Shown: in pieces, positions 60,453-64,000 of the stretch
Layout: each line of letters begins with the position of its first letter
How positions within the stretch are numbered: the stretch's first letter is position 1
NCBI GenBank assembly: GCA_036345935.2
Contig: JADWOT020000004.1
Coordinates: forward strand, 12,902,617 to 12,966,616
Origin: Taenia hydatigena
Lineage: Eukaryota > Platyhelminthes > Cestoda > Cyclophyllidea > Taeniidae
Direction: 5' to 3'
DNA length: 64,000 bases
Position numbers and translations under genes: made by a program
The notes under the pieces: model-generated
What the model was told of the DNA's origin: nothing
Seen by the model: only the letters and a program-made list of their open reading frames with translations
The model's database searches: none

Positions 60453-60485
60453 AAGTAGTCCTACAAACTTGCTATGCTAAAATTA

Positions 60486-60491
60486 AATAAA
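60486..60491 (+). promoter_or_regulatory. Polyadenylation signal AATAAA
   Basis: This lies 33 bp after the TAA stop of the GT31-like gene. A canonical hexamer at a short distance suits the compact 3' ends common in flatworm genes. Confidence 0.6.
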
Positions 60492-62001
60492 CCTCTTGAG
60501 GCAAATGCTCATGCTTTAAAAGCCGCGTGTTTGCACTCCCCATTAAGCAATGAAGCAGGCCTAATTTCGGAATTCAACAGGAAGATGTGAACAGTTCCTG
60601 AACATCTTATCCTGATGTGCGGTATTTAGTGAACTTTGAACCAAGTGTCTCTGTCACGTGTTTGCGGTGTAACACCAAAATCCCGTAATAGCAGCTTGAG
60701 GAACTGTTATCATATTTAAGAACTTTCTTTTGATCAGGAAAGCATTTCTGCCTTAATGAATTTGCCAGAGACGCGACACCTTCTCTTGCCTTCAGGGCCT
60801 GGAATATGCCTTGTTCAGATAAATGTCGCCCTGAGAATATTTTTCCTGAATTTCGATCACAGAACTCATTAACTTAAGCATTGTCGCGCTGTTTTTTAAG
60901 CTCAGCTTTATTTCCTTCTAATCGGACAGTCAAAAGTTCCACAGTTAGATGTTGTGTTATACAAAACTACGAACCACAAATATGCGTCGGAAGTGCAGAA
61001 ATGGTGATAAGTTGTAACGCAGCAAATCTTTTCTATTGAGCAGTCAGCAATTTAACTGCTGCTGGTTCACTACCAGATTTTGTGTGCCAAAGGGTGGACT
61101 CCATTTAAACTCACTGCCGTGTTTTGCGCCAATCCCAACAGCTAGAGCTTCAATGAAGCGGCACACTGGCTTCATTTACAACACCTTCTCCATGCGTTTA
61201 CAACCACACACCCACTAGTTCATTCACTTTTCCATCAACACGGCTCTTTGGGCCATTGTCACACGCATCCTGTCTGGAGGAGAAGAAATACGCTCCTCCA
61301 CACAATGAAAGAGAGGTTGCAATAAAAATCACACTAAAAGTTTATGCATTCCTTAAACCGGCACCAAGCCCGCCTTCTCTGTTTTCATCATTGCTATCTC
61401 CGTTGACAGTACCCTGAGATACCTTTAAAGGTTCACTGCCATTGCGAATAATAGCAGTTGAAAATATTCGGCATCTGACCAGTTTAATCCATTCTGGACG
61501 ACGGGTGGTAAATGCAACAATGTCCCACTGATCGCCTAACAATTAATAGGCTTAGTACAAGTGCGCACTTCGAGCATTTGTCGCATGCATTTAGCTGTTG
61601 GGAAAAGAAGTTATCAAAGCAAGCGGTGTAGGTGTGAGCGTGTGACTGGGTGCAATTGTGGGCATTTGGTACATCATTTTAAACCATGTGAAAGTCATCG
61701 AGAGTGGGAGTCCAAAATGTAATCCACATTTTCCACTCACATTTTAGACAAGAAACTCTTATGCAAGAATGTAAATTGCGTGTTTCAAATAATTGAGCGT
61801 TTAACGCTAAAAAGGCGGGTGATGGTTGTAGTGCGGGCAACAGGTTATCAAAAAAGGAACATTTTAGCATGAATGCAAAAATAGGCTTTAAATGAGCATG
61901 AGATTGCATCGCGATGTGTAGAGGCAGAACACACTGATACCGTTGCTGTTGGCTGCCATCGAAGATAAAGGAACTTCTTCCTATCAAGACAGAGGAAGAG
62001 T
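60492..62001. other. Intergenic, nothing supportable
   Basis: Short frames only. No repeats shared with the rest of the window were noticed, and there are no splice-supported exons. Confidence 0.55.
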
Positions 62002-62195
62002 GATGAAAGGAACTCCACAATTTAACAAGCTCTGAACTCTAATGCTAGCTGCACGATAAGTTGCAGAACAAACACGGCTAATCTCAAGTCTTCACAAGAT
62101 GGCAATTGCAACTGGCAATTGTACTTTTCAAAGGCTTTGCTGTTTCAGGTATGGCTTTGAATGAGTTCCAAGTGCTGAACAAATTTAGATGGCAT
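62002..62195 (+). repeat. Direct repeat of about 190 bp, copy 1
   Basis: This recurs at 63,502-63,688. Shared words include taacaagctct, atgctagctgca, aacaaacacg, caagatggcaattg, cttttcaaaggctttgctgt and gctgaacaaatttagat. This copy carries an extra short segment around ggcaattgcaactggcaatt, which shifts the frame of a possible small exon (see findings). Confidence 0.9.
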
Positions 62196-62376
62196 CGACT
62201 TGACCAGCGTTAAGGTCACTTAACCAACTCCTCCTCACCTTTGCATAACACAAAGTAGAAAGCACTCATCCATCTACTTCCGCTCCTCGATCCTTCCATC
62301 TGTGCACCATCCCAACCATGTCCAATCATAGAATGTAGCCCTCACACCAAGTGCACAACTTTGTTCATATTCATTC

Positions 62377-62925
62377 ATGAGGTCGACCCTTCTCTTTCAT
62401 CTTCCCTTTACGCAGGTCTGGCAAAACCAAAGTCTAGTGCGTTTTACACGCACGGTGGTAATTACTGATACGCTTCAAGAGTGGCATGGCCTTTTTACAC
62501 TTCTTTCACTTTGGTTCCCGTCCACAGAAGCAAAAGCAACGGCTTTGTCTCTCCCTCTCTGCCCCTCTCTAGCTCCCCATTGCGTCTCACGTGCATGTGC
62601 TAATTGGATTCATCCCCACTCCTACTCATCCATCGACGCCATATCGCCTCTAACCCTCCTCCTTCATCCCCTCCCTCTCCCACCCCTTCTCCACTCCCCC
62701 ACTCCTTCTCCTCCTCCTTCCAGTGTCAATGCTGCGCACACGCCAGCAATGAAAGCGGTCCCCGTTTGGGAAGGAGACACGGGTTTCTTGCAGATGTGCA
62801 AGTGTAGGTGGTGGGGTGGTGGTGGTGGTGTAGAGTGTTTAATGAGGATGAAGCGTTGGTATTCTTGGAAAAGAGTTGTAAGGCGGAGATGTGGTTTAGA
62901 TGATGCAACAAATAGCACAAACTAG
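62377..62925 (+). other. Open frame after a strong acceptor, doubtful
   Basis: The sequence ttccctttacgcag at 62,416 is a good acceptor, and the frame after it reads VWQNQSLVRFTRTVVITDTL then QEWHGLFTLLSLWF before becoming a Pro/Ser/Leu-rich translation of a C/T-rich tract. It then runs through a repeat homologous in inverse to the intron before the Pro/Ala exons. I do not support it as a whole. The first 45 codons could be an exon. Confidence 0.15.
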
Positions 62926-63057
62926 AGCAGTTTTGTAACAAACACGCAAGTAAAACAATTTAGGAATTGCACACGAGTGAGAGATATGGCAATGAATCTT
63001 AACAGTCGATCAAGGCATAGATGCTATATCATTGGGTGTAACAGCGCAAAGCAAGGC
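62862..63057 (-). repeat. Inverted partial copy: 434-bp unit joined to a Pro/Ala-exon intron
   Basis: On the minus strand, 63,057-62,917 matches the second half of the 434-bp unit (40,440-40,612). It is followed without a break by catctccgccttacaactct, the sequence that precedes the exon at 42,550 and, in altered form, those at 8,744 and 43,352. The two modules are separate near 41 and 42.5 kb, so this locus joins them. Confidence 0.75.
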
Positions 63058-63501
63058 GCCTTGCTACTGTTAGGAGATGGGTAAAACAAGCACATATTTT
63101 GAACTACTAAATGAAACGGAAGTTGGAATTATGAGGTGCATGGATGATAGCACAAATGTGACCGTATATATGATATTTTGTTAAACCAAGAAATGTCACC
63201 TCTAACCGAAGTGAGTCTTACTTTGTTGCAACTCAACTTAGGTATTAATGGGACAGACATTTAAGCTAACCATGTTGGAAGATGTCTGCACCTCAAAACC
63301 GACTTCGTGACAAATGGTCATAAGCCTCATAATTTTAATGCAATTCAAGCCTTCTACATATCCATTCTTCGTAATTAGTTGCGTTTGCCATGATATCTTA
63401 GGATTACTTAGCGAACCACAGGAACGATTGCTCCATCATACCACGTGCGGCTGTGAAGAGACGGTGCATCAGTCGACTATGGTGGGAGGGAATGCGTGGT
63501 G
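63058..63501. other. Intergenic, nothing supportable
   Basis: No gene or repeat was recognised. Confidence 0.5.
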
Positions 63502-63688
63502 ATGAAACGAACCTTCACATTTTAACAAGCTCTACACTCTGATGCTAGCTGCAAGATAAGTTTCGGAACAAACACGACTATTCTCAAGTCTTTACAAGAT
63601 GGCAATTGTACTTTTCAAAGGCTTTGCTGTTTCAGGTATGGCTTTGAATGAGTTGCAAGTGCTGAACAAATTTAGATAGCAAAGACTG
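63502..63688 (+). repeat. Direct repeat of about 190 bp, copy 2
   Basis: This is the second copy of 62,002-62,195, without the extra segment. Here ATG at 63,599 opens a short frame MAIVLFKGFAVS ending at a donor-like CAG|gtatgg. Confidence 0.85.
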
Positions 63689-64000
63689 ACTGATGGGGTG
63701 ATTTCGATGTGTATTGTGAGAAGCTGTCGGATTAGAGCCAAATATGAAGAGGTGACGAGTACAAAGTGGAGTAAAGAACGCCAACCAGAGGCAGCCGAGA
63801 TGTCAAATCAAAGTAGCCCATCTCCTAAGCCAACTTGTGTGTGTGTGTGGCTCTGCATGCAAACATTCGTCTGTCCTCCTCCCACAAATGAGGCAGCTTG
63901 GGAGTGCGTGACTCCATCACATGTTGCCTTTGTAATGAGCGGATATTTGCAACGAGCAGGCATTCGTTGGAACTGCAGCCACTTAACGTAGGCACAAGCC
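63689..64000. other. Right end of window, no supportable gene
   Basis: A 97-codon plus-strand frame (63,698-63,991) runs to near the window edge and includes a (GT)n run at 63,838-63,852. It has no recognised motif. Confidence 0.5.

Overview
This is eukaryotic, repeat-dominated DNA. It has GT/AG-bounded exon candidates, long intergenic stretches, many microsatellites and one recognisable split gene. That gene is a GT31 beta-1,3-galactosyltransferase-like gene at 59,049-60,452. Its N-terminal region (WLPNFDPSVY...PITMRATLxSL...PISH) and its motifs (EDSYYNLTLKT, DDD) resemble as I recall them the GT31 proteins expanded in parasitic flatworms. A flatworm, perhaps a tapeworm, is therefore my best guess for the source. 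This is inference and not certain. I found no reverse transcriptase, integrase, transposase, rRNA, tRNA or CRISPR array.

The layout is governed by long inverted repeats. Block A, about 4.3 kb, occurs three times: A1 (8,241-12,536, forward), A2 (35,249-38,444, inverted, truncated) and A3 (42,864-47,094, forward). Block X forms a palindrome. Its left arm is 13,827-20,958 and its right arm is 25,805-31,721, around a 4.85-kb spacer. The outer part of the X arms is near-identical, whereas the inner part is clearly diverged. Fragments of X lie between X and the A copies: C1 (12,537-13,337) and D3 (31,735-34,640). D3 is interrupted by a 68-bp satellite array (32,741-33,540) that stops at the window's only N. 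A2 and A3 form a second palindrome around a 5.2-kb spacer. A third, independent palindrome (47,983-49,581 / 53,753-55,582) surrounds a 4.2-kb spacer. The order is therefore A1> X> spacer <X D3 <A2 spacer A3> E> spacer <E, followed by a more ordinary right end with the glycosyltransferase.

Protein-coding evidence inside the repeats is limited but real in places. Block A carries a Pro/Ala-rich exon whose frame survives an in-frame Ala-codon length change between A1 and A3, and which has a diverged relative at 42,550-42,867. Block A also carries an acidic/arginine-rich ORF that is identical in translation between A2 and A3 and has a decayed inverted paralogue in the same block. The palindrome spacers contain single-copy exon candidates. 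The best are 22,200-22,323 (minus), 52,792-52,940 (plus) and a SNARE-motif-like exon at 23,394-23,540 (minus).

The first 8.2 kb and most of 55.6-59.0 kb and 60.5-64.0 kb hold no gene I can support. All homology statements were made by eye. No alignment or database search was run.
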